The translations under genes were made by a program, and so were the position numbers. Shown piece after piece: positions 1 to 7,301 of a stretch of DNA of 14,528 nt (its first letter is position 1; every line of letters starts with the position of its first letter). The notes under the pieces are model-generated. The model made no database searches. It was not told the DNA's origin and worked only from the letters and a program-made list of their open reading frames with translations. Location: the NCBI GenBank assembly GCA_023388515.1, contig JAEWGD010000019.1, forward strand, positions 1 to 14,528. The letters run 5' to 3'. Source of the stretch: Bacillota bacterium (GTDB taxonomy: Bacteria; Bacillota; Clostridia; Oscillospirales; Ruminococcaceae).

Positions 1-51
1 CATACAAATCATTTCCATCTGTAACCTTTCTTCTTTTGCTTTTCTTATCAT
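1..51 (-). CDS. 5' end of a gene cut by the window edge, possibly GNAT acetyltransferase
   Basis: Seventeen open codons run from an ATG at 51-49 to the left edge, reading MIRKAKEERLQMEMICM. The start is supported by a GTGAGGAAA ribosome binding site directly upstream and by a near-consensus promoter at 69-97. The opening MIRKAKEE-L---M-IC resembles the first beta strand and helix of many RimI-type GNAT N-acetyltransferases, which often begin MIRKATEEDL. This is only 17 residues, so the family assignment is a weak inference. That a gene starts here is better supported than its identity. The neighbouring lipoprotein gene lies upstream on the same strand but is separated by terminator hairpins. 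Confidence 0.5.
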   Translation of the reverse strand, partial: MIRKAKEERLQMEMICM

Positions 52-68
52 TTTCCTCACCCCACTCT

Positions 69-97
69 ATTATACCACAAAATATCGAAAAAGTCCA
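69..97 (-). promoter_or_regulatory. Sigma-A promoter for the left-edge gene
   Basis: Read on the minus strand: a -35 TGGACT (97-92), a 17-nt spacer and a -10 TATAAT (74-69), preceded by TGG to make an extended -10 (TGnTATAAT). The predicted start near 62 leaves a leader of only about 10 nt, just enough for the ribosome binding site. The -35 lies in one arm of the hairpin at 86-117, so terminator and promoter overlap. Confidence 0.6.
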
Positions 98-117
98 GCG
101 AAGGCTGGGCTTTTTCG
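86..117 (-). terminator. Rho-independent terminator after the lipoprotein gene, T-tracts on both sides
   Basis: A 14-bp stem (86-99 with 104-117, one G-T pair) closes on a 4-nt loop. The GC core CCAGC/GCTGG is flanked by A5 and T5, so it can act in either direction. On the minus strand it follows the lipoprotein gene and precedes the left-edge gene, so its natural job is to end the acpS-nnr-lipoprotein transcript. Confidence 0.65.
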
Positions 118-127
118 ACAAGCTGAA

Positions 128-161
128 GCTACTATCACTATAATGATAGTAGCTTTTTTTT
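128..161 (+). terminator. Second terminator-like hairpin with a plus-strand T8 tract
   Basis: A 10-bp perfect stem (128-137 with 144-153, loop 138-143) is followed on the plus strand by eight T's (154-161). The T-run orientation suits rightward transcription, though no plus-strand gene is visible to its left. On the minus strand the hairpin begins immediately after the lipoprotein stop codon. It may block read-through into the lipoprotein gene or support the neighbouring hairpin. Confidence 0.5.
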
Positions 162-777
162 ATTGTATAGTTGTCACTTCATCAGCAGATGTTTCTGTCA
201 TTGTTTCGGTAACTACTGTTGTTTCTGTAATAGTACCAGTGTCAGTTCCAATTCCACCTGGCATGAAATCACTGAATTCAATAAGTAAATCTAAATTAGG
301 CATCTCAAACGAAACAAGTAGTCCTGTTTCCTTATCAAGCTTTATTTCATAATCACCTTGCTCAGTCCTACCCTCAATAATCAAATACTCTTTGTCATTA
401 ATTACTTCAATAGTATCTTTAGACGCTGTTTCATCAATAATTGTAAACAAATTACTCATCATGGACTTTATCGGCAAAGCAGACTTTGGTACAGAAAAGC
501 TTAACCCCTTATATGATGCTGTAACATCATCGTCCAAAAATGAAAGCTTAACTCCTGCTAATGTATTTGGTGCTGAAAAATCAGCCTCCCACGCACCATT
601 TCCAAATCTCTTTACCACTGCTTCAGAAAGAAGATCGCCATACTTCATCTTAACATTACATGAAAAAGCACTATCAAGTTGAGGCTTAATTTCCTTTTTC
701 ACTTTTCCAATCTTGCCACAAGCAGACAAGGAAAGAATACTAACTACCACTAACATCAATGCAAAAATCCTTTTCAT
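160..777 (-). CDS. Small secreted lipoprotein, LolA/YdcC-like in outline, Thr-rich tail
   Basis: A predicted membrane-anchored lipoprotein of 205 residues. A basic start (MKRIF), a hydrophobic stretch and a lipobox LSAC put the acylated Cys at residue 20. The rest is beta-rich, with alternating hydrophobic and charged residues such as YGDLLSEAVVKRF and YEIKLDKETGLLVSFEM. This recalls LolA-like Gram-positive lipoproteins, but I cannot name a family firmly. The C-terminus is a low-complexity tail rich in Thr, Glu and Gly (about the last 32 residues). An ATG four codons upstream (789) is possible. I prefer 777 because GGAG sits 6 nt before it, while the 789 start has GGAG only 2 nt away. It lies 106 nt after nnr with no terminator between, so it is probably co-transcribed with acpS-nnr. 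In Bacillus the LolA-like ydcC also follows acpS, a loose parallel because YdcC is much longer. Confidence 0.8.
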   Translation of the reverse strand: MKRIFALMLVVVSILSLSACGKIGKVKKEIKPQLDSAFSCNVKMKYGDLLSEAVVKRFGNGAWEADFSAPNTLAGVKLSFLDDDVTASYKGLSFSVPKSALPIKSMMSNLFTIIDETASKDTIEVINDKEYLIIEGRTEQGDYEIKLDKETGLLVSFEMPNLDLLIEFSDFMPGGIGTDTGTITETTVVTETMTETSADEVTTIQ

Positions 778-883
778 AAAAAGCTCCATTCTCCGTTTTT
801 TCGGTATTAATTTATCTTTTTACAATCCTTAATTTTTGCCGATATATCGAGCTATTTATAAGCTAATTTCCAAATATCGATTA

Positions 884-2413
884 CTAATTATTTTTCATTT
901 CATTGAACAGGTAAGGTAATTCCTGTACCATGTCCGTTGGGAGCATAGCTTGTTGAGAATATTTAACTGCTGTTAAATCCCCTGCCCTACCATGCATATA
1001 AACACTTAGAATTGCTGACTGTTCAGGTTTAATTCCCTGTGCCACAAATGAAGCAATCATTCCACTTAATATATCTCCACTTCCCCCTTTACTCATGCCC
1101 GAATTTCCGTTTATATTTACATATGCCTTGTCGGAAACAGCCACAATCGTTCCTGCCCCTTTAAGCACCAGTATAGCGTTACTTTCCCTTGTAAAGCCAA
1201 CTGCTGACGCAAGTCTATCGGACTGAACTTCCTCTGTCCTACAACCGATAAGCCTTGCAAATTCGGCTGGATGAGGTGTAATAATAACCTCCGACTTGTT
1301 GTCCTTTATAATATCTATGCAGTCAACCATACAGTTTATTCCATCAGCATCTAAAATTACAGGACAGCTTATGTTTTTTATTACTTCTCTGACTATTCTT
1401 TTTGTTTCATCAGTTACACCAAGTCCACAACCAATCAATACTGCTGAGGATTTATTGCACTCCTCAATGATTTTATCAAGGTTTTCAAAAAGATAAAATC
1501 CGTTCCCATCAGTTTCCATCGGTAAAATCATTGCCTCAGGCATTCGTGTTAAAATTGAATTAGCAGTCCTAATTGATGAAGTTACTGTAACCAATCCAAC
1601 CCCACAACGCAATGCAGATTCACAAGCCATGATGCCAGCACCAGTCATTCGCTCACTCCCTGTAATACATAACAGTCGCCCAAAATCACCCTTATGCGAA
1701 TCTAGTTTTCTTTCAGGAATAATTTCTAATACAAGGTTTTCATCTATCACTTTTATTGGAAAACCAAGCGTGTGGTAATAACTTTCAGGTATGCCAATAT
1801 CCACAACCATAACTTTACCGCATAGTTCTTTCAATGGGTACTGCTCCATTCCAAACTTTTGATAAGCAAAGGTAACCGTATAGTCAGCTCTGAACGTTCC
1901 CTCCGCAACAGCTCCCGTAGCACAATTTCCACCACTCGGAACATCAACTGCAATCTTCACAGCGTCAGTTTTCACTGCAAATATATTTTTTGATTCATCA
2001 TCAAGTTCACCGTGAAATCCTGTTCCAAATACTCCATCTACAACCACAGATGCGTGCTTCACAGTGTTTAAAATCTGATTTTCTTCAGTTATAATAAGCA
2101 GGTTTTTATCCTTAGTTTTCATAAATTCATTTAGGGCAATTTCAGTTTTAGGTATACCATATAAAAGTGCAATTACAACCTCATACCCTTGCTTAATTAA
2201 ATATCTCGCCGCAACAAAGCAATCGCCACTATTATTTCCGTTACCACATAAAAAAATAATTTCTTTACTATTTACAGTGGATTTGCTGTAAATTTTCTCA
2301 ATTTTCCTTGCAAGACATAAACCTGCATTCTCCATTAGTTGCCCATAGGAAAATCTATTTTTATCCGAAAGTTCCTCCAAAGCCTTCATCTGTATAGGTG
2401 TAACTAGGTTCAT
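884..2413 (-). CDS. nnr: Bifunctional NAD(P)H-hydrate epimerase / ADP-dependent (S)-NAD(P)H-hydrate dehydratase
   Basis: Repairs hydrated NADH and NADPH in the cytoplasm. The N-terminal YjeF_N domain (about 1-215) epimerises R- to S-NAD(P)HX, and the C-terminal domain (about 225-505) dehydrates the S form using ADP. The epimerase shows GNGNNSGDCF at 57-66, VVDGVFGTG near 124-132 and AVDVPSG near 155-161. The dehydratase shows HKGDFGRLLCITGS near 240-253, PVILDADGIN at 351-360, ITPHPAEFARL at 378-388, VLKGAGTIVA and the signature GNSGMSKGGSGDILSG near 436-451. The 509-residue length is normal for the two-domain form. The epimerase glycine loop is usually GNGNNGGDG; here two glycines are Ser62 and Cys65, but Asp64 is kept. 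AGGAGG lies 6 nt before the ATG. The gene follows acpS by 56 nt, a common clostridial pairing. Confidence 0.95.
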   Translation of the reverse strand: MNLVTPIQMKALEELSDKNRFSYGQLMENAGLCLARKIEKIYSKSTVNSKEIIFLCGNGNNSGDCFVAARYLIKQGYEVVIALLYGIPKTEIALNEFMKTKDKNLLIITEENQILNTVKHASVVVDGVFGTGFHGELDDESKNIFAVKTDAVKIAVDVPSGGNCATGAVAEGTFRADYTVTFAYQKFGMEQYPLKELCGKVMVVDIGIPESYYHTLGFPIKVIDENLVLEIIPERKLDSHKGDFGRLLCITGSERMTGAGIMACESALRCGVGLVTVTSSIRTANSILTRMPEAMILPMETDGNGFYLFENLDKIIEECNKSSAVLIGCGLGVTDETKRIVREVIKNISCPVILDADGINCMVDCIDIIKDNKSEVIITPHPAEFARLIGCRTEEVQSDRLASAVGFTRESNAILVLKGAGTIVAVSDKAYVNINGNSGMSKGGSGDILSGMIASFVAQGIKPEQSAILSVYMHGRAGDLTAVKYSQQAMLPTDMVQELPYLFNEMKNN

Positions 2414-2432
2414 AATTCCCTCCTAATAAAAT

Positions 2433-2457
2433 CTGCTGCCTATTATTTAAGCAGCAG
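2433..2457 (-). other. Small hairpin in the acpS-nnr gap
   Basis: A 7-bp perfect stem (CTGCTGC at 2433-2439 with GCAGCAG at 2451-2457, 11-nt loop) lies between the acpS stop and the nnr ribosome binding site. The minus-strand downstream side reads ATTTTATT, so weak attenuation or mRNA processing is possible. The stem is short and I do not call a terminator. Confidence 0.3.
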
Positions 2458-2469
2458 TGAATTATACTA

Positions 2470-2820
2470 TCAGTATATTATAATAATCGCAGTAGCATAT
2501 TCCTTTGTGTGACTTATGCTAACTGAAATGCTTTTATCTCCAGCTATCTCAAACGCTTTCCCCGTTAAAACTATATAGGGTGCACCAAGCTTATCGTTAA
2601 GCGTAGTCACTTCATTCAACTCGAAATCCCTCACGCCTGTCCCTAAAGCCTTTCCAAAAGCCTCCTTAACGCAAAACCTACCTGCAACAGTTTCAGGATT
2701 ATTCTTGCGTTGTTCAAATAATTCTAACTCCTCTGGGGAAAAAACCTTGCTCATAAAGCGACTATTTTTCATACTTTTTTTTATCCGTTCAACTTCAATA
2801 ATATCAATTCCTACACGCAT
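2470..2820 (-). CDS. acpS: Holo-[acyl-carrier-protein] synthase
   Basis: Transfers 4'-phosphopantetheine from CoA to the serine of apo-ACP, switching on fatty acid synthesis. At 116 residues it is the usual AcpS length. The N-terminus GIDIIEVERI (4-13) carries the Mg-binding Asp6. GRFCVKEAFGKALGTG (47-62) carries Glu53 and Lys57 of the WxxKEA-type motif. SVSISHTKEYATAI near the C-terminus is the conserved S-hS-HxxxxAxA strand. The ATG overlaps the stop codon of the upstream gene as TAATG, and no strong ribosome binding site is seen, so translation is probably coupled. It is the second gene of the minus-strand operon starting near 3335. Confidence 0.96.
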   Translation of the reverse strand: MRVGIDIIEVERIKKSMKNSRFMSKVFSPEELELFEQRKNNPETVAGRFCVKEAFGKALGTGVRDFELNEVTTLNDKLGAPYIVLTGKAFEIAGDKSISVSISHTKEYATAIIIIY

Positions 2821-3308
2821 TATAACACTGCTCTCCTTGATAAATAGGGCTTTATGCTTTCTAGTATCTTTTCATTTGGAGAGAAAACAACCCTTGATTC
2901 TCCATATTCATTATGATTGAAATCAGCATAATATTCGTTTTCATATATTCCATCCGATACCATAAACGATGTAACTTCTGCCTCAATATCCTTAGCGTCG
3001 CTGACTTTTCCAAAGCTTTCAAATGATGATGTTTTAACTGTCAAGAGATGTACTCTTTTTTTCTTTGATATTATTTTATCAATATCAATTTCACCATTTA
3101 CAACTGAATATTCATACTCAATATCCATGCCCTTTATTAAATAAATACTTACGCCAATTATACCCAAAGTTAATAAAATCCCCATCGGCATTAAGAAAAT
3201 TAAAGCTAAGGCACTAATACCAATAGCAAAAATTATAATCAGAATTTTATATAGAAACCTATTTTCATTCGCTCCACCTTGTACAATTTGTTCTGCAATT
3301 ATATCCAT
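2820..3308 (-). CDS. DUF6106-like membrane protein
   Basis: A 162-residue protein of unknown function. A short cytoplasmic N-terminus is followed by two closely spaced hydrophobic segments (about 19-39 and 42-60), likely a membrane hairpin. A soluble C-terminal domain begins with IEYEYSVVNGEIDIDKI near 63-79, followed by SKKKR and a run of beta strands ending VVFSPNEKILESIKPYL. This EYEY---NGE-DIDKI pattern and layout match the DUF6106 family of Clostridia as I remember it; that is recognition from memory, not a search. GGAGGAT lies 6 nt before the ATG. It opens the operon, and its stop overlaps the acpS start (TAATG), tying its expression to acpS. Function cannot be inferred beyond a membrane location. 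Confidence 0.85.
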   Translation of the reverse strand: MDIIAEQIVQGGANENRFLYKILIIIFAIGISALALIFLMPMGILLTLGIIGVSIYLIKGMDIEYEYSVVNGEIDIDKIISKKKRVHLLTVKTSSFESFGKVSDAKDIEAEVTSFMVSDGIYENEYYADFNHNEYGESRVVFSPNEKILESIKPYLSRRAVL

Positions 3309-3338
3309 TTTTATCCTCCATATATACTTCTTTCAATA

Positions 3339-3367
3339 ATTATATCATATTTTTTTAAATTCTTCAA
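3339..3367 (-). promoter_or_regulatory. Sigma-A promoter of the DUF6106-acpS-nnr operon
   Basis: On the minus strand: -35 TTGAAG (3367-3362), 17-nt spacer, -10 TATAAT (3344-3339). Transcription would begin near 3332, giving a leader of about 24 nt with GGAGGA inside it. It diverges from the pheST promoter, whose -35 begins at 3378. Confidence 0.7.
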
Positions 3368-3377
3368 CAATAAACAC

Positions 3378-3406
3378 TTGCTTTTTTATTAAAAATTGTT
3401 TATACT
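3378..3406 (+). promoter_or_regulatory. Sigma-A promoter of pheST
   Basis: -35 TTGCTT (3378-3383), 17-nt spacer, -10 TATACT (3401-3406). The start is expected near 3413, just before the first T-box element, so the whole leader is transcribed. Confidence 0.65.
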
Positions 3407-3412
3407 TATTAT

Positions 3413-3653
3413 AACACGATGACTGAGAGAGTAAACATTTTATTTCATATTCCAGAGAGGGATCGCCTTTGGCTGTAAGCTTTCCTATTATGTTAAATGT
3501 TGAAGTTCACTCACGAGTGGCTATGCCGAAGTTCTGTTTGGGGAATTGTAAGCTGTGACGTTAAGTCTGCGTTAAAGACAAGAGGGTGTTTGCCTTTGGA
3601 AAATGGGTGGTTTATACAAGACTTGTCTTGTCCTATTTGGGCAGGGCTTTTTT
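3413..3653 (+). promoter_or_regulatory. T-box riboswitch leader, phenylalanine-specific
   Basis: A tRNA-sensing leader upstream of pheS. Stem I features are visible: CAGAGAGGGA and GGCTGTAAGC near 3453-3480, then a specifier TTC (Phe) at 3506-3508 in the usual context (GAAG before, ACTCACGAGTGGC after). The T-box core GGGTGGT is at 3605-3611, and its TGGT can pair with the ACCA end of uncharged tRNA-Phe. Two exclusive folds can be drawn. The antiterminator pairs 3601-3607 with 3632-3638 and 3616-3621 with 3626-3631 around the TGGT bulge. The terminator pairs 3625-3633 with 3639-3647, followed by T6. The core diverges after GGGTGGT, reading TTATAC in place of the common ACCGCG. Uncharged tRNA-Phe should allow read-through into pheST. 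Confidence 0.9.
3625..3653 (+). terminator. T-box intrinsic terminator
   Basis: A 9-bp stem (3625-3633 with 3639-3647, including G-T pairs, loop 3634-3638) is followed by TTTTTT at 3648-3653. Its 5' arm shares bases 3625-3633 with the antiterminator, so the two structures cannot coexist. Confidence 0.8.
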
Positions 3654-3683
3654 ATTTTTATGATTAATTTATGAGGTGATTAA

Positions 3684-4703
3684 ATGAAACAGCAGTTAGA
3701 AAAGATTGAGTCATTGGCTGGGGAGGAAATATTATCCTGTAATGACATTAAGGGGCTTGATTCATTAAGGGTTAAGTATTTGGGCAAAAAGGGTGAGCTT
3801 ACCGCTATTTTAAAACAAATGGGTAAGCTTTCAGCAGAACAACGTCCTATTATGGGTCAGGTTGCAAACAAGGTTCGTGAAGATATCGAGAATGCTATTT
3901 CTGAAAAGCTAAATGCATTAAAGCAAATGGAACAGGATAAGGCTATAAAAAGTGAATCAATTGACATCACTTTACCTGGTAAGATAAAGCAAATTGGCAA
4001 ACTGCATCCCCTTACAGTTGTTGCAAACGAAATTAAGGAAATCTTTATCGGTATGGGCTATAATATTGCTGACGGTCCTGAGGTTGAATATGATTATTAT
4101 AACTTTGAGGCTTTAAATCTACCTCCAGACCACCCTGCAAGGGATACTCAGGACACTTTCTATATAACAGAAAATATTCTTCTTCGTACACAGACTTCCT
4201 CCGTTCAGGTTCATGTAATGGAAAACCAAAAGCCTCCTATAAGAGTTATTTCTCCTGGACGTGTTTATCGTTCTGATGCCGTTGACGCTACGCACTCACC
4301 TCTTTTTAATCAAATTGAGGGGCTTGTTATAGATAAAGGCATAACTATGGCTGATTTAAAAGGTACGCTTGAAATGCTTATGAAGCGTCTTTACGGCGAT
4401 GATTGCAAGATTAGACTTCGTCCACATCACTTCCCTTTTACTGAGCCGAGTGCAGAAGTCGATGTTATGTGCTTTAACTGTCATGGCGAGGGTTGTCGTG
4501 TTTGCAAAAACGAGGGATATATCGAACTTCTTGGTGCTGGAATGGTACACCCTAAGGTGCTTGAGGGTTGTGGTATTGACAGCGAGGTTTATTCTGGATT
4601 TGCATTCGGTCTTGGCTTGGAGAGAATAGCCATGAGAAGATATAATATCAATGATATGCGTCTGCTTTATGAGAATGATTTGAGATTTTTGGGGCAGTTT
4701 TAA
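3684..4703 (+). CDS. pheS: Phenylalanyl-tRNA synthetase alpha subunit
   Basis: Catalytic subunit of the alpha2-beta2 class II synthetase that charges tRNA-Phe. The N-terminal helical arm (about 1-90) is a coiled coil that contacts tRNA. The class II core follows: GPEVEYDYYNFEALNLPPDH at 131-150, DTQDTFY at 154-160, motif 2 around SPGRVYRSDAVDATHSP (190-206), HHFPFTEPSAEVD at 248-260 and motif 3 in GFAFGLGLERIAMRRY (305-320). A cysteine cluster at 263-274 (CFNCHGEGCRVC) is typical of Gram-positive PheS. The 339-residue length is standard. GAGG lies 7 nt before the ATG. The gene is the first of the T-box controlled operon, and pheT follows after 43 nt. Confidence 0.98.
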   Translation: MKQQLEKIESLAGEEILSCNDIKGLDSLRVKYLGKKGELTAILKQMGKLSAEQRPIMGQVANKVREDIENAISEKLNALKQMEQDKAIKSESIDITLPGKIKQIGKLHPLTVVANEIKEIFIGMGYNIADGPEVEYDYYNFEALNLPPDHPARDTQDTFYITENILLRTQTSSVQVHVMENQKPPIRVISPGRVYRSDAVDATHSPLFNQIEGLVIDKGITMADLKGTLEMLMKRLYGDDCKIRLRPHHFPFTEPSAEVDVMCFNCHGEGCRVCKNEGYIELLGAGMVHPKVLEGCGIDSEVYSGFAFGLGLERIAMRRYNINDMRLLYENDLRFLGQF

Positions 4704-4746
4704 TTAAATTTATTACTGTTGCGTATAGAATTTAGGAGGAAAATTT

Positions 4747-7140
4747 ATGAATTTATCTATGAAATGGCTTTCAGATTATATAAAAAAGGATATTCCTATA
4801 AAAGAATACTGTCATGGTATGACAATGAGTGGTTCAAAGGTTGAGGGTTATGAAATCGAGGGTGAGGAAATTTCTAATGTTGTTGTTGGAAAAGTGATTT
4901 CGGTTACACCTCACGAGGACTCCGACCACCTTGTTGTGTGTCAGATTGATGTTGGCAAGGAGCAACCTGTACAGATTGTTACAGGAGCATCAAATGTTAA
5001 TGCTGGTGATATTGTTCCTGTTGCATTAGATGGCTCAACACTTCCTGATGGAAAAAAGATTAAAAAAGGTAAGCTTCGTGGCGTTGAAAGTTACGGTATG
5101 CTCTGCTCACTTGGTGAGTTAAGCCTCACAACTCATGACTTCCCATATGCAATTGCTGACGGAATTTTTATCATGCAAGAGGATTGTAAAATCGGACAGG
5201 ATATTCAATCTGCAATAGGGTTGAATGATACCTCTGTTGAATTTGAAATCACGTCAAACAGACCTGATTGCCTATCTGTAATTGGTCTTGCAAGGGAAAC
5301 ATCTGCTACATTTAACACTGACTATACCGTTAATGCTCCTACTTTTTCTGCAAATTCTGAGGATATAAACGACAGCCTAAAGGTAAGTGTTGAAAACAAG
5401 GATTTATGCAAGCATTATTGTGCTGGGATTGTTAAAAATGTTAAGATTGAGCCATCACCACGTTGGATGAGAGAGCGTTTGAGGGCAAGTGGTGTGCGTC
5501 CAATTAACAACCTTGTTGATATCACAAACTATGTTATGCTGGAATACGGACAGCCTATGCATGCGTTTGATTTAAGATATGTTGATGGTGCTGAAATAGT
5601 AATACGAAATGCAAAAAATAGCGAAAAAATAACAACTCTTGATGGAGTTGAACGTGTGCTTTCCGATGATATGCTTGTTATTGCTGACTCAAATAAGCCA
5701 ATTGGTGTTGCTGGCGTTATGGGTGGCGAATACAGCGGAATTATGGACGATACAAACACTGTTGTATTTGAATCTGCATATTTCAATCCTGTTTCCATTA
5801 GAAAAACAGCGAAAAAGCTTGGTATGCGTACCGATGCAAGTGCAAGGTTTGAAAAAGGCTTGGATACAAATTTGGCAATGGTTGCATTGAGCAGAGCCTT
5901 TGAACTCGTTGAACAGCTTGGTGCTGGAGAAATTGTTGGTGGAATAATCGACAAGGATTATATCGACAAAACGCCTAAAACCATTGGTTTCAATTCAGAA
6001 TGGATAAATGGCTTTCTTGGTACTGATATTCCTGAAAGCGATATGATAAAGTATTTAACAAGCCTTGATTTCATTGTTGAAAATGGTGAAATCACAGTGC
6101 CTAGCTTTAGAATTGACATCGAATGCAAGGCTGATATTGCTGAAGAAGTTGCAAGAATTTATGGCTATAACAATATTCCATCAACTACTTTCAGAGGTGT
6201 TGCTGATTCGCAGTTAACTCCTATTCAGAAATTTACCGATAAGATTTTAAGTACTATGGTATCGCTTGGCTATTATGAAATCGCAACTTATTCCTTTATA
6301 TCTCCTAAATATTTTGACAAAATTAATCTTTCTGAGGTTAGTGCTTTGAGGAAAACTATTACAATTACTAATCCTTTAGGCGAAGATACAAGCGTTATGA
6401 GAACAACTATTATTCCTTCTATGCTTGAAATCCTATCCAAAAACTACAATAACAGAAATGACTCTGCAAGGCTTTTTGAGGTTGGCAAGGAATATATTCC
6501 AACAGCACCTGATACATTGCCAGAGGAACTTCTCCGTCTATCAATTGGTTTATACGGTGATAACGCTGATTTTTATGAGCTAAAGGGCATGATTATGGCT
6601 TTGCTTGATAATTTAGGTCTAGAGGATTTTGAACTAATGCGTTGCCATGAGAATTACAGTTTTGATGAGGCATCAGCTTTTCATCCTGGCAGAAGTGCTG
6701 TTATTGTTAAGAATGGTACTGCTTTGGGAATATTTGGTGAGGTGCATCCATCAGTTACTGGTAATTATGAGATTGGCGTAAAAAACTATGTTGCAAAATT
6801 AAACGTCCCTGAAATGATGGAACTTGCAAAGTCGGAAATAACATACAAGCCTTTGCCAAAATACCCTGCTACGACTAGGGATTTAAGCTTGGTTTGCGAT
6901 GATGAAATACCTGTTGCAGAACTTGAAAAGGTAATCAAACAGGCTGTTGGAAAAACATTGGAAAAGGTTACACTGTTTGATGTTTACAAGGGACAGCAAA
7001 TTGAACAAGGCAAAAAGAGTGTTTCATACTCAATTTCCATGCGTTCACATGAGGGAACTTTAACCGATGAACAGGCAGATACAGCAATGAAACGTGTTTT
7101 AAAAGCACTTGCTGAAATGGGTGCAGAGTTGAGAATGTAA
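4747..7140 (+). CDS. pheT: Phenylalanyl-tRNA synthetase beta subunit
   Basis: Editing and tRNA-binding subunit of PheRS. Domains in order: an N-terminal segment (MNLSMKWLSDYI), an EMAP/OB-type tRNA-binding domain around 40-150 (VVVGKVISVTPHEDSDHLVVC), the B3/B4 editing domain roughly 205-380 after SNRPDCLSVIGLARE, a B5 domain about 405-475, a catalytic-like core with TITNPLGEDTSVMRTTIIPS, and a C-terminal FDX-ACB anticodon-binding domain from about 700 (KYPATTRDLSLVCDDEIPV). The 797-residue length fits the long bacterial form. AGGAGGA is 6 nt before the ATG. It shares the T-box leader with pheS, and the transcript probably ends at the hairpin at 7260-7301. Confidence 0.98.
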   Translation: MNLSMKWLSDYIKKDIPIKEYCHGMTMSGSKVEGYEIEGEEISNVVVGKVISVTPHEDSDHLVVCQIDVGKEQPVQIVTGASNVNAGDIVPVALDGSTLPDGKKIKKGKLRGVESYGMLCSLGELSLTTHDFPYAIADGIFIMQEDCKIGQDIQSAIGLNDTSVEFEITSNRPDCLSVIGLARETSATFNTDYTVNAPTFSANSEDINDSLKVSVENKDLCKHYCAGIVKNVKIEPSPRWMRERLRASGVRPINNLVDITNYVMLEYGQPMHAFDLRYVDGAEIVIRNAKNSEKITTLDGVERVLSDDMLVIADSNKPIGVAGVMGGEYSGIMDDTNTVVFESAYFNPVSIRKTAKKLGMRTDASARFEKGLDTNLAMVALSRAFELVEQLGAGEIVGGIIDKDYIDKTPKTIGFNSEWINGFLGTDIPESDMIKYLTSLDFIVENGEITVPSFRIDIECKADIAEEVARIYGYNNIPSTTFRGVADSQLTPIQKFTDKILSTMVSLGYYEIATYSFISPKYFDKINLSEVSALRKTITITNPLGEDTSVMRTTIIPSMLEILSKNYNNRNDSARLFEVGKEYIPTAPDTLPEELLRLSIGLYGDNADFYELKGMIMALLDNLGLEDFELMRCHENYSFDEASAFHPGRSAVIVKNGTALGIFGEVHPSVTGNYEIGVKNYVAKLNVPEMMELAKSEITYKPLPKYPATTRDLSLVCDDEIPVAELEKVIKQAVGKTLEKVTLFDVYKGQQIEQGKKSVSYSISMRSHEGTLTDEQADTAMKRVLKALAEMGAELRM

Positions 7141-7222
7141 GGCATTAACAAAGTGCCTTCGGCGAAATAAAATGAGGGCTTCGCCTTCAAACCCCCACCA
7201 AAGGGATATCTTCCCTTCGGAA
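7141..7222. repeat. Hairpin-rich intergenic element, candidate dispersed repeat
   Basis: The stretch after pheT holds three small inverted repeats in a row: GGCA/TGCC (7141-7144, 7154-7157), GGCGAA/TTCGCC (7161-7166, 7180-7185) and AAGGGA/TCCCTT (7201-7206, 7212-7217). Its composition is more GC-rich than the surrounding intergenic DNA. The minus strand is open across it but only as an extension over the pheT end, so I do not call a gene. Structured elements of this kind are often multicopy in clostridial genomes; this is inference, as only one copy is in the window. Confidence 0.35.
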
Positions 7223-7259
7223 ACCCATTACAAATCCATCGGAGATACAACTTTTATCA

Positions 7260-7301
7260 AACAAAACAGGCTGAATGAAAACTCATTCAGCCTGTTTTGT
7301 T
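7260..7301. terminator. Bidirectional terminator between pheT and thrB
   Basis: A 19-bp perfect stem (7260-7278 with 7283-7301) closes on the 4-nt loop AAAC. A-rich and T-rich flanks lie at both ends, so it can stop transcripts from both converging operons. The thrB stop codon (7302-7300) overlaps its right edge. Confidence 0.88.

Noticed and set aside
6984..7250. Minus-strand open frame covering the pheT end and the hairpin region
   Set aside because: Most of it is antisense to the conserved FDX-ACB part of pheT and no ribosome binding site precedes it.
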